Source: Acetobacterium bakii (GTDB lineage Bacteria; Bacillota; Clostridia; Eubacteriales; Eubacteriaceae). From it: 33,951 nt of DNA. The stretch's first letter is position 1; each line of letters opens with the position of its first letter. This document shows positions 7,653 through 14,262 of this stretch, in pieces. The notes beneath the pieces are model-generated. The model was given only the letters and a program-made list of their open reading frames with translations, had not been told where the DNA came from and did no database searches. The position numbers were made by a program, and so were the translations under genes. The DNA lies in contig NZ_LGYO01000045.1 in the NCBI RefSeq assembly GCF_001263355.1, positions 1 to 33,951 of the forward strand, read 5' to 3'.

Positions 7653-7955
7653 ATGAAAATCGAGTTAATTAATGGAGTATCCCGAGGAACTTTAGAAATA
7701 ATTGCCCGAAAAATATCAGATCGAACGATCACCGATCGCATTCTTCAAAACGAATTCACTGCGGTAGGTTTATGTCAGGGGGATATAGTCAGTATGCTGG
7801 TAGCCAGTGACATTGCTGAAAAGACTTCAGATGTTGTTGTCAGTGAAATATCCGGTGTGTGTCCCCAACACATAACCTGTCTTGGAATATTTGGTGATGT
7901 GACATCGGTTGAGGCATCCCTGGCGGTCATAGAAAGCAGGTTGAATAAAAAGTGA
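7653..7955 (+). CDS. Small protein resembling a EutS/PduU-type microcompartment shell protein
   Basis: A 100-residue protein. Its central part (about residues 36-92: TAVGLCQGDIVSMLVASDIA, then a DVVVSEISG segment, then GIFGDVTSVEASL) follows the order of elements in circularly permuted BMC shell proteins such as EutS: an AIGI-like strand, a long helix ending in AxDIA, a strand, and the GDVxxVEAAL helix. The N-terminal MKIELINGVSRGTLEIIARKI fits the short beta-barrel strand of EutS. No other shell genes are in the window. It sits between a NifX-like gene and a MinD-type ATPase whose GTG start overlaps its stop codon by 4 nt, so it is translationally coupled to the ORP-like operon. The fold assignment is by eye and the role is unknown. 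Confidence 0.6.
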   Translation: MKIELINGVSRGTLEIIARKISDRTITDRILQNEFTAVGLCQGDIVSMLVASDIAEKTSDVVVSEISGVCPQHITCLGIFGDVTSVEASLAVIESRLNKK

Positions 7956-8809
7956 AACTAGCAGTACTGAGCGGAAAAGGTGGCACTGGAAAGACGTTAG
8001 TATCCGTAAATTTGGCAGCAGTCGCCGGGCATTCCGTTTATGTCGATTGTGATGTTGAAGAACCCAACGGACATTTATTTTTCAAACCAAGCGGGGTGGA
8101 AAACGAAAAGGTAACCATCAAGATTCCCATTGTTGATGAGGATCTTTGCAACGGTTGTCGGATCTGTGTTGATTTTTGTAAATTCAATGCTCTCGCTTCC
8201 ATCATTGGCAAATTAATTGTTTTTGATGAAATTTGTCACTCCTGCGGGGGTTGTATAATGCTGTGTCCTAATAAAGCCTTGACCGAAAAGGATAAGGTTA
8301 TTGGAGAAATACAAAAGGGAATTTCCGAAGAAGTTAAAGTTTTTTCCGGGATTTTAAATACCGGAGAAGTTTCAGGAATACCGATTATCAAAAAACTGTT
8401 TTCTGAAATTTCAGATGAACAAGAAATGATCTTTGTCGATTGTCCACCTGGCAGTGCATGCATTGTTATGGAAAGCATTCGTGATGCGGATTATTGTATC
8501 TTAGTTGCAGAACCCACATTATTTGGGTTGCATAACCTACAAATGGTTTATGAATTGGTGAAAATTTTCAACAAACCTTATGGTGTTGTGATCAATAAGT
8601 GTTTAGAAGGTGAAAATTTAATCAAGAAATTCTGTTTGGAAAACGGAATTAAAGTACTGGATGAAATCCCTTATGACAAAGAATTAGGCAAGATTAACTC
8701 AAATGCTGAAATTGCATCAAGAGTATCACCGAAATATCATGCCTTATTTTCAGCTCTTCTTCAAACAGTCACAAAGGAGGTTTCCCATGAAGCAATTACT
8801 CATTCTTAG
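7952..8809 (+). CDS. MinD-type P-loop ATPase with ferredoxin insert (first copy)
   Basis: A 285-residue ATPase of the MinD/Mrp superfamily. The deviant Walker A is GKGGTGKT at residues 8-15. Two four-cysteine motifs are inserted after the first strands: C66, C69, C72, C76 and C95, C98, C101, C105, each expected to bind one 4Fe-4S cluster. A later VDCPPGSAC segment is the Walker B-like region. Such paired ferredoxin-ATPases are the Orp3/Orp4-type proteins of the Desulfovibrio orange-protein operon, where they act with NifX-like proteins on metal-sulfur clusters. The GTG start overlaps the previous stop codon (GTGA). The second copy overlaps its 3-prime end by 23 nt. Confidence 0.9.
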   Translation: MKLAVLSGKGGTGKTLVSVNLAAVAGHSVYVDCDVEEPNGHLFFKPSGVENEKVTIKIPIVDEDLCNGCRICVDFCKFNALASIIGKLIVFDEICHSCGGCIMLCPNKALTEKDKVIGEIQKGISEEVKVFSGILNTGEVSGIPIIKKLFSEISDEQEMIFVDCPPGSACIVMESIRDADYCILVAEPTLFGLHNLQMVYELVKIFNKPYGVVINKCLEGENLIKKFCLENGIKVLDEIPYDKELGKINSNAEIASRVSPKYHALFSALLQTVTKEVSHEAITHS

Positions 8810-9656
8810 CGGAAAGGGCGGCACCGGAAAAACAACCGTAGCCAGCGCATTCATTAAATTATCTGAAGCCAAAGCATATGCGGATTGTGATGTCGATGCA
8901 CCTAATCTGCACTTGGTGCTCAAGCATGGGTCAGATCCAAAGCGTACAGATTTTATGGGAATGCCTAAGGCTGAAATCGATCAGGCAGTGTGTATTAAAT
9001 GTGGCCTTTGTAAATTCAATTGTAGATTTGATGCGGTTGTGTTGAAAGACGACACTTATCAGGTGGATTCTTATGCCTGTGAAGGGTGTGGGGTTTGTGA
9101 AGCATTTTGTCCGGCAAGTGCCATAACTTTAAAAGCGAACGTAGCAGGAGAACTTATCCTTTATCAGGGTGACGCCGTGTTTTCAACAGCACAGCTTAAA
9201 ATGGGAAGTGGAACATCCGGAATGCTTGTTACTGAGGTTAAAAAACAAATGAAATTCGCAAGTGAAAATGCCGAGATTGCAATTATCGATGGCTCTCCCG
9301 GCATTGGTTGTCCGGTTATTGCTTCATTAAGCGGTGTGGATATGGTATTAATTGTTGCAGAACCATCGATTTCAGGGATCAGCGATATGGAGCGGATCAT
9401 TAAAACCGCTCAAATATTTCATACGCGGATTGCAGTTTGCATTAATAAATACGATACGAATATCGAAAATACCCAAAAGATCATAGCGTTTTGTAAAAAA
9501 ATGGATTTACCCTTTACCGGGAGTATTCCTTATGATGAAAATGCACTTAAAGCCATTAATAATGGGCAAACCATTGTGGATATTTATTGTGAAGCAGGTG
9601 CTGGGGTGCGACAGGTATTTAATAAAACAATGGATGTTTTCCTGCATCAAATTTAG
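8787..9656 (+). CDS. MinD-type P-loop ATPase with ferredoxin insert (second copy)
   Basis: A 289-residue paralogue of the preceding ATPase. Walker A GKGGTGKT is at 9-16. The ferredoxin insert has C69, C72, C75, C79 and C98, C101, C104, C108. The IIDGSPGIGCPV segment matches the catalytic region of the family. The start is the ATG at 8787 because AAAGGAGG lies at 8773-8780; the frame is open further upstream but only as overlap with the first copy. The 23-nt overlap implies coupled translation and a heterodimer of the two ATPases is likely, as with Orp pairs (inference). Confidence 0.92.
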   Translation: MKQLLILSGKGGTGKTTVASAFIKLSEAKAYADCDVDAPNLHLVLKHGSDPKRTDFMGMPKAEIDQAVCIKCGLCKFNCRFDAVVLKDDTYQVDSYACEGCGVCEAFCPASAITLKANVAGELILYQGDAVFSTAQLKMGSGTSGMLVTEVKKQMKFASENAEIAIIDGSPGIGCPVIASLSGVDMVLIVAEPSISGISDMERIIKTAQIFHTRIAVCINKYDTNIENTQKIIAFCKKMDLPFTGSIPYDENALKAINNGQTIVDIYCEAGAGVRQVFNKTMDVFLHQI

Positions 9657-9791
9657 TGATAAGAACAATAAGATTTCTGTCATGGAATAATGAGCAAGAC
9701 AACGAAGGTATGTAGAAATCATTAATTATTAAAAAAAATCGTAATATCGTAGATTATGTGCTATGTTATTAGGTTACAAAGGAGTTTGTTA

Positions 9792-10283
9792 ATGGATAAA
9801 GTTAAAGCAAATATGAAGTCGTGTTTGAACCCGGTACCAAAGGTGCTGGTATCGTGTCGTGGTCTGAATGGAGAAAACAACGTTCTGGCAGTTGGATATT
9901 GTGGCAATTGCAGTTATGATCCGCCCATGGTTATGGTAGGTATTGTGCCTTCCCGTTATTCATACCATATGATAAAAGAGTCCGGGTGTTTTGTCGTTAA
10001 TCTTGTTGATGAAAATTACAAAGAAACCTTTAATTATTTAGGCAGTCATAGTAAACGAGATGAAGATAAACTGGAGATTATGAATGTTAAACTTGAGGAT
10101 GCAAAAATAGTCAATGCCCCTATTTTAACAGATTGTCCGGTAAATATTGAATGTACAATCGTTGATTCCATCGTAACTGGTTCACATGAAATGTTTATTG
10201 GTAAGATTGAACATGTGAGTGGTGATTCTAAACTTGTCAATGCCGATGGGACAATTGATTTTTCACAGATTAAATTTCTTTAA
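9792..10283 (+). CDS. Flavin reductase-like FMN-binding protein (flavoredoxin type)
   Basis: A 163-residue protein of the flavin reductase/flavoredoxin family, a split-barrel fold that binds FMN. Recognisable parts are NPVPKVLVSCRG, PPMVMVGIVPSRYSYHMIKE, the GCFVVNLV strand and the ECTIVDSIVTGSHEMFIGKI segment near the end. Relatives pass electrons between NAD(P)H or iron-sulfur proteins and other acceptors. The ATG at 9792 follows AAAGGAG at 9778-9784. It is 135 nt after the second MinD-type ATPase and 71 nt before the Mrp fusion, so it may be in the same transcript or have its own promoter. A role in supplying electrons to the iron-sulfur ATPases is inference. Confidence 0.85.
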   Translation: MDKVKANMKSCLNPVPKVLVSCRGLNGENNVLAVGYCGNCSYDPPMVMVGIVPSRYSYHMIKESGCFVVNLVDENYKETFNYLGSHSKRDEDKLEIMNVKLEDAKIVNAPILTDCPVNIECTIVDSIVTGSHEMFIGKIEHVSGDSKLVNADGTIDFSQIKFL

Positions 10284-10354
10284 AATATTTTAATATTAAA
10301 ATATTTTATATATAATGATTCACAAAAAAAACTAGCCAAAGAGGAGAAATGTTG

Positions 10355-11569
10355 ATGAGCGAAAATTGTACTGAAAGCTGCAGCAGTTGCAGTGACGATT
10401 GCGAAGAAAGAAAAGAACCAATTGATTTTTCTGAAAAGTTAAATGAATTAAGCAGTGTGAAAAAAGTTATTGGTATTATGAGTGGCAAAGGCGGGGTTGG
10501 AAAATCCCTTGTAACCTCAATGCTTGCCGTAGAAATGAACAGAAGAGGGTATCGTACCGCGATTCTTGATGCTGATATTACCGGGCCTTCAATTCCAAAA
10601 GCTTTTGGACTCAATGAAAAAGCCGCTGGCAGTGAGTTGGGATTGTATCCAGTTGCAAGCAAAACCGGAATTGAGATCATGTCCATCAACTTTCTATTGG
10701 AAAATGAAACCGACCCCGTTGTTTGGAGAGGTCCTGTGATTGCGGGAACAGTCAAACAATTTTGGACCGAAGTAATCTGGAAAGATATTGACTATATGTT
10801 TGTTGACATGCCACCGGGCACCGGGGATGTTCCCCTGACGGTGTTCCAGTCTTTACCGGTTGACGGCATTATTATTGTGACATCACCCCAGGAACTGGTT
10901 TCGATGATCGTAACCAAGGCAGTTAAGATGGCTGAAATGATGAAAATTCCCATTATCGGACTTGTTGAAAACATGTCTTATTTTAAATGTCTGGATTGTG
11001 ACAAGGAACATAAACTCTTTGGGGAAAGTCATATTGAAGAAATCGCCAAGGAACATCAGCTTGAGGTTTTGGCCAGAATGCCAATCGATCCTAAAATTGC
11101 CGCAGCCTGTGATAAGGGAATGATTGAACTGTTTGATGGTAATTGGCTGGATAATGTAGCAAATGTTTTAGAAAACGAACCAAAAAATTCAGAAACGAAT
11201 GGAGAAGATAAAATGAAAATAGCAGTAGCAAGCGATAATGGGTTGGTTTCCGGCCATTTTGGCCATTGTGAAAGTTTTATGATGTATGATACAGTTGACG
11301 GTAAAATCATTAAAATTGAAGCGGTACCAAACCCAGGCCATAAACCAGGATTTTTACCTGTCTTTTTAGATGAACAAGGCGTTAATGTTATTATTTCCGG
11401 TGGTATGGGCGGCGGAGCCGTTGATATTTTCAATGAAAAAAACATTGAAGTCATTACCGGTGCTACTGGAAAAGCAGAAGATCTTGCTAAACTTTATTTA
11501 ATGGGAGAATTGATATCCACAGGTTCTGTCTGTCACGAACATCAGCATAGTGATGAGTGCGGCGAATAA
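10355..11569 (+). CDS. Mrp/NBP35 ATPase fused to a NifX-like domain (MrpORP type)
   Basis: About 404 residues. The N-terminus carries four cysteines (C5, C9, C12, C16). The Mrp ATPase follows with Walker A GKGGVGKS at 44-51, the DADITGPSIPKAFG switch, the DMPPGTGDVPLT segment and the family CXXC (FKCLDC) that binds a cluster between subunits. After a short linker, a NifX/orange-protein domain fills the last 118 residues and ends in a His/Cys-rich tail (CHEHQHSDECG). This is the architecture of Desulfovibrio MrpORP, a known iron-sulfur carrier. The ATG at 10355 is preferred because GAGGAG is 8 nt upstream; the ATG at 10349 is too close to it. Confidence 0.92.
   Translation: MSENCTESCSSCSDDCEERKEPIDFSEKLNELSSVKKVIGIMSGKGGVGKSLVTSMLAVEMNRRGYRTAILDADITGPSIPKAFGLNEKAAGSELGLYPVASKTGIEIMSINFLLENETDPVVWRGPVIAGTVKQFWTEVIWKDIDYMFVDMPPGTGDVPLTVFQSLPVDGIIIVTSPQELVSMIVTKAVKMAEMMKIPIIGLVENMSYFKCLDCDKEHKLFGESHIEEIAKEHQLEVLARMPIDPKIAAACDKGMIELFDGNWLDNVANVLENEPKNSETNGEDKMKIAVASDNGLVSGHFGHCESFMMYDTVDGKIIKIEAVPNPGHKPGFLPVFLDEQGVNVIISGGMGGGAVDIFNEKNIEVITGATGKAEDLAKLYLMGELISTGSVCHEHQHSDECGE
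11201..11218 (+). promoter_or_regulatory. Internal ribosome binding site and ATG at the Mrp/NifX junction
   Basis: GGAGAAGATAAAATGAAA places a good Shine-Dalgarno sequence 6-8 nt before an in-frame ATG (11213) exactly where the NifX-like domain begins. It could let a free 118-residue NifX-like protein (11213-11569) be made from the fusion gene, or be a leftover from two ancestral genes. Confidence 0.5.
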
Positions 11570-11575
11570 GAAATA

Positions 11576-11594
11576 TCCTTTTATAAAAAAAGGA
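11576..11594 (+). terminator. Weak hairpin after the MrpORP gene
   Basis: TCCTTTT and AAAAGGA can pair around a short A-rich loop 7 nt after the stop codon. No strong U-tract follows. Downstream at 11641-11693 there are further hairpins (AAGCAT...ATGCTT and CCACACTGTCTTC...GAAGACGGTGTG) of unknown role. Confidence 0.3.
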
Positions 11595-11706
11595 ATTCTT
11601 TAGGTCATATCAATCGGCCGCGAAAAAGAATAGCTTAAATAAGCATGCACCTTATGTAATGCTTCCACACTGTCTTCTGCGAAGACGGTGTGTGGCACCC
11701 TGTAAG

Positions 11707-11753
11707 TACAACGATCAAACCTTAATTGGTTTGATCGTTGTATTTATTTTTTG
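11707..11753 (+). terminator. Strong intrinsic terminator of the ORP-like cluster
   Basis: TACAACGATCAAACC (11707-11721) pairs perfectly with GGTTTGATCGTTGTA (11728-11742), followed by TTTATTTTTTT. This is the clearest plus-strand stop after the MrpORP gene. Confidence 0.85.
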
Positions 11754-11754
11754 G

Positions 11755-11783
11755 ATGAAAAAAGCCAGAATTGATCCTGGCTT
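11755..11783 (-). terminator. Terminator of the PadR-DUF1700-DUF4097 operon
   Basis: On the minus strand AAGCCAG pairs with CTGGCTT and is followed by TTTTT-rich sequence. It lies 11 nt after the DUF4097 stop codon. Confidence 0.7.
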
Positions 11784-11794
11784 GAGTTGGCAGT

Positions 11795-12745
11795 TTATAC
11801 GCCGGCATTGATTGTAATATCAATATCACCGCTTGTGGTTGAGATATCCAGGAGTTTAGTGCCGTTTGCAGAGGGCGGCAGATTGATGTCTCCACTGACA
11901 GTATTTGCCTTAATTGAATAGGTGTTAGGATCTCCGATAATATTACCTGAAACATCACCGCTGATGGTGGATATGGAAATGTCATTACCGATGAGATCAT
12001 TGAATACAACCTTGCCGCTGGTGCTTTCCAGGGAAACATTATTTTCGACAGTTGTTTTCTCGAGATCGTCATCACCGCTGATTGAGTTTAAAGATAGGTC
12101 GCCCGCAATTTGAGCAGAGGAAACTTTGGAACTCCCGCTGGTGGTGCTAAGTTTTAAATCACCATTGATTTTGATTGCTTTAAGTTCTATATCACCGCTG
12201 ACAGATGCGGCCGAAGATTTCCCGGCTGCGACGATGTCGTTAAGGCTTATTTCACCGCTGGTAGTGCTGACGGCCAACGCCTCTGAAAGGCCCAGCTTTG
12301 ACATGGTTATATCGCCACTAACCGTAGATGCATTGACTGCACCGGTGAATTTAGACGGAACTGAAACGGTGAGCGTTCTTTCTGGGGAATGAAAATTAAT
12401 GCCGATGAATTCAAACCAGCGTTTGTGAGAAGAATAGTTTACCCGCAGCTGGCCATTTGCAGACACGTTAATGTCGTAATATTCTTTTTCATTTTCATAG
12501 CAGTCGATTTTGATCGCATCCTCATTTGAGCTCACAAAAATCACATCAGCGCTTACATCGCTGACTGATAAATCTGTAATGCCGGCCAGATCGTAGGTAT
12601 AGCTCTTTTCTTCATAAGGCTGCTGCCGGGTACCCAGCGACGCCCAATTAAAACCGACCATGGTAGTGGCGGTAATCCCCAAAGCCGTCCCCAGAATGAT
12701 GAGGGCACCAGCAACGATCAGTAATTTTTTAGTTATGGAATTCAT
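11795..12745 (-). CDS. DUF4097 family membrane-anchored beta-repeat protein
   Basis: A 316-residue protein. One hydrophobic segment near residues 8-30 (LLIVAGALIILGTALGITAT) anchors or exports it. The rest repeats the pattern STTSGDI/ASVSGDI about every 20-22 residues, typical of DUF4097 (adhesin-like right-handed beta-helix repeats), probably outside the membrane. It is the last gene of a three-gene minus-strand operon; its ATG follows the TAA of the DUF1700 gene with no gap. In Firmicutes this trio is usually tied to envelope or membrane stress, but the biochemical role is not known. Confidence 0.88.
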   Translation of the reverse strand: MNSITKKLLIVAGALIILGTALGITATTMVGFNWASLGTRQQPYEEKSYTYDLAGITDLSVSDVSADVIFVSSNEDAIKIDCYENEKEYYDINVSANGQLRVNYSSHKRWFEFIGINFHSPERTLTVSVPSKFTGAVNASTVSGDITMSKLGLSEALAVSTTSGEISLNDIVAAGKSSAASVSGDIELKAIKINGDLKLSTTSGSSKVSSAQIAGDLSLNSISGDDDLEKTTVENNVSLESTSGKVVFNDLIGNDISISTISGDVSGNIIGDPNTYSIKANTVSGDINLPPSANGTKLLDISTTSGDIDITINAGV

Positions 12746-13339
12746 TTATTGCACCACTTCCTTTTTAATAAACAATGATTTAACCCAGCGCAGGAATAAT
12801 CCGGTAAACTTTACAAGCCAGATCGATAGTTTCGTTACTCCGAAAAATGCCAGGATCCCGACCCCTGCAAAAAATAAACCGCATCCCAACATAAACAGAC
12901 CGGATGCCAAGCTTTGGGCAAAGAAAATACTGAAGGTACCGGCGATGCCGCCGAGCACAAGGGACGCCACAGCGGCATAAAGGGAGATGATAACAGCCCA
13001 TACCGACGCATACACTGCGAGGATAACCGCGAAAAATGCACCGAGCAGCGGAAACCAGAGCGGAAAGCCGAGCACAAGCAATACAATTTCCCATGTTTTC
13101 AGTCCGCTTTTTGGTTTTATTTTGGCTTTCATCAGGGTAGCCAGGGGCAGATCCAGCAATAAGTCATTCACAATAGTATCAATATTTCCAATGGCGGCCA
13201 CTGCGTCATCTTCAGTCATGCCGTCTTCAATACGGTCATCAATCATTTCCAAATAAAAGCCCTGGGTTTTTTCGATTTCGTTTTCGGGAAGTGCCGTAAG
13301 CTTCTCCCCAAGACATTGTAAGAATTTTGTTTTATTCAT
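12746..13339 (-). CDS. DUF1700 (HAAS-type) membrane protein
   Basis: A 197-residue protein. Residues 1-55 form the helical cytoplasmic HAAS-like domain (MNKTKFLQCLGEKLTALPEN, then a VAAIGNIDTIVNDLL segment). Residues about 80-185 contain several hydrophobic stretches that fit three or four membrane helices. DUF1700 proteins are normally encoded beside PadR regulators, which they are thought to influence through the N-terminal domain. The gene overlaps the end of the PadR gene by 8 nt, so translation is coupled. Confidence 0.87.
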   Translation of the reverse strand: MNKTKFLQCLGEKLTALPENEIEKTQGFYLEMIDDRIEDGMTEDDAVAAIGNIDTIVNDLLLDLPLATLMKAKIKPKSGLKTWEIVLLVLGFPLWFPLLGAFFAVILAVYASVWAVIISLYAAVASLVLGGIAGTFSIFFAQSLASGLFMLGCGLFFAGVGILAFFGVTKLSIWLVKFTGLFLRWVKSLFIKKEVVQ

Positions 13340-13658
13340 TATTAAAAGACCTCATTTCCTCGGTTATAAAATTATACACAGTCATTACTTCCTTCCAGTT
13401 GTCCAGAAAATCATGTATTTTTTCCTGGCCTGTTGGGGTGATTTTATAGTACTTTCGGAGCCGGCCGTTGTGTTCGGCGGAAGTTACAGTAAGGCAATCA
13501 TTTGATTCTAATCGCTTTAATATAGGGTAAAGTGTTGATTCGGAAATTTCGATATAGGGGCTGACATCCTTGATGATCTGATAACCGTAGGAATCACCAC
13601 GATTAAGAATGGTTAAAACGCATGTTTCCAGCAGTCCTTTTTTAAGCTGTATGTCCAT
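13332..13658 (-). CDS. PadR family transcriptional regulator
   Basis: A 108-residue winged-helix repressor of the short PadR type. The signature LKKGLLETCVLTILNRGDSYGYQI opens the protein, followed by ISESTLYPILKRLESNDCL, the recognition helix and wing, and a C-terminal dimerisation helix. The start is the ATG at 13658 because AAAGGAGG lies directly upstream; a start 18 nt further out would lie before that site. It heads the operon with DUF1700 and DUF4097 and very likely represses its own transcription through the palindrome at 13680-13700. Confidence 0.93.
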   Translation of the reverse strand: MDIQLKKGLLETCVLTILNRGDSYGYQIIKDVSPYIEISESTLYPILKRLESNDCLTVTSAEHNGRLRKYYKITPTGQEKIHDFLDNWKEVMTVYNFITEEMRSFNNE

Positions 13659-13679
13659 GGTGATACCTCCTTTCACAGC

Positions 13680-13700
13680 ATACTATATTACACATAGTAT
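13680..13700. promoter_or_regulatory. PadR operator
   Basis: ATACTAT-ATTACAC-ATAGTAT is a 7-bp inverted repeat with a 7-nt centre, 21 nt upstream of the PadR start codon. PadR-s1 proteins bind short inverted repeats of this kind in their own promoters. Confidence 0.65.
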
Positions 13701-13754
13701 AAATCTGTCAATAACTTTTTAGCTGAAAACATAAATATTAATCAAGAATATATA

Positions 13755-13800
13755 GTTGACAACTCAACAATAAAAACTTATAATAAGGTTGACTAGTCAA
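13755..13800. promoter_or_regulatory. MarR operator sites
   Basis: TTGACTAGTCAA at 13789-13800 is a perfect 12-bp palindrome just after the -10 box. GTTGACAACTCAAC at 13755-13768 is a related inverted repeat over the -35 box. Both share the TTGA/TCAA half-site, so the promoter core is flanked by two likely binding sites. Confidence 0.6.
13756..13784 (+). promoter_or_regulatory. Promoter of the marR-efflux operon
   Basis: Perfect TTGACA at 13756-13761 and perfect TATAAT at 13779-13784 with 17-nt spacing. Such a strong core normally needs a repressor, supplied by the MarR protein encoded next. Confidence 0.88.
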
Positions 13801-13818
13801 TGATAAAGGAGAATCGTA

Positions 13819-14262
13819 GTGGAAATTGAAAACATGCATTTTATTATGCTTAACAATAAAATATTTAGAAACAACCAGATTCAGTTGGACAAGGTACTCA
13901 AAAAATTTGACTTAACCAGCGGATCGATGCCCTATCTCTTTATTTTGGAAAGAAATGAAGGGGCCAGCCTCCATGAGCTTAGCCGAAAAATCGGCAACGA
14001 TAAGGCCATGACCACCCGCACCATCAAACGGCTGATCGAACTGGATTATGCTTATAAAGTGGGAAAAGAAGGGGATTGTCGGGCTTATCAATTATTTCTG
14101 ACCGCAAAAGCGAAAGGCTTACTGCCCCAGATCCATGGAGAAATTCAGAAGATGGTCGATTTAGTCACCGCGGATTTATCCCCGGAAGAGAAGGAAGTTA
14201 CCTTAGCATCCATGAAGAAAATATTTATGCGAACCTTGCAGCTGAGAGACGAAGAGGAATAA
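13819..14262 (+). CDS. MarR family transcriptional regulator
   Basis: A 147-residue winged-helix regulator. The DNA-binding part spans about residues 45-105 (ASLHELSRKIGNDKAMTTRT as helix-turn-helix, IKRLIELDYAYKVGKEGDCR as recognition helix and wing). The start is GTG at 13819 with AAAGGAGA upstream. Its stop codon overlaps the start of the efflux pump gene (TAATG), so both are made from one mRNA. By family knowledge it is a drug-responsive autorepressor of the pump. Confidence 0.92.
   Translation: MEIENMHFIMLNNKIFRNNQIQLDKVLKKFDLTSGSMPYLFILERNEGASLHELSRKIGNDKAMTTRTIKRLIELDYAYKVGKEGDCRAYQLFLTAKAKGLLPQIHGEIQKMVDLVTADLSPEEKEVTLASMKKIFMRTLQLRDEEE

Noticed and set aside
8703-8786. Upstream in-frame start for the second MinD-type ATPase
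   Set aside because: It would add residues encoded by the overlapping first copy, and a strong AAAGGAGG sits before the ATG at 8787.
10281-10308. AT-only inverted repeat after the flavin reductase gene as a terminator
   Set aside because: The stem is entirely A-T and overlaps the stop codon; low complexity explains it.
7281-11569. NifX-like genes as evidence for nitrogen fixation
   Set aside because: No nifHDK, nifB, nifE or nifN genes are present, and the neighbours match the ORP/MrpORP context instead.
11922-13256. Several plus-strand open frames opposite DUF4097 and DUF1700
   Set aside because: They mirror the repeat and membrane segments of real minus-strand genes and lack ribosome sites.
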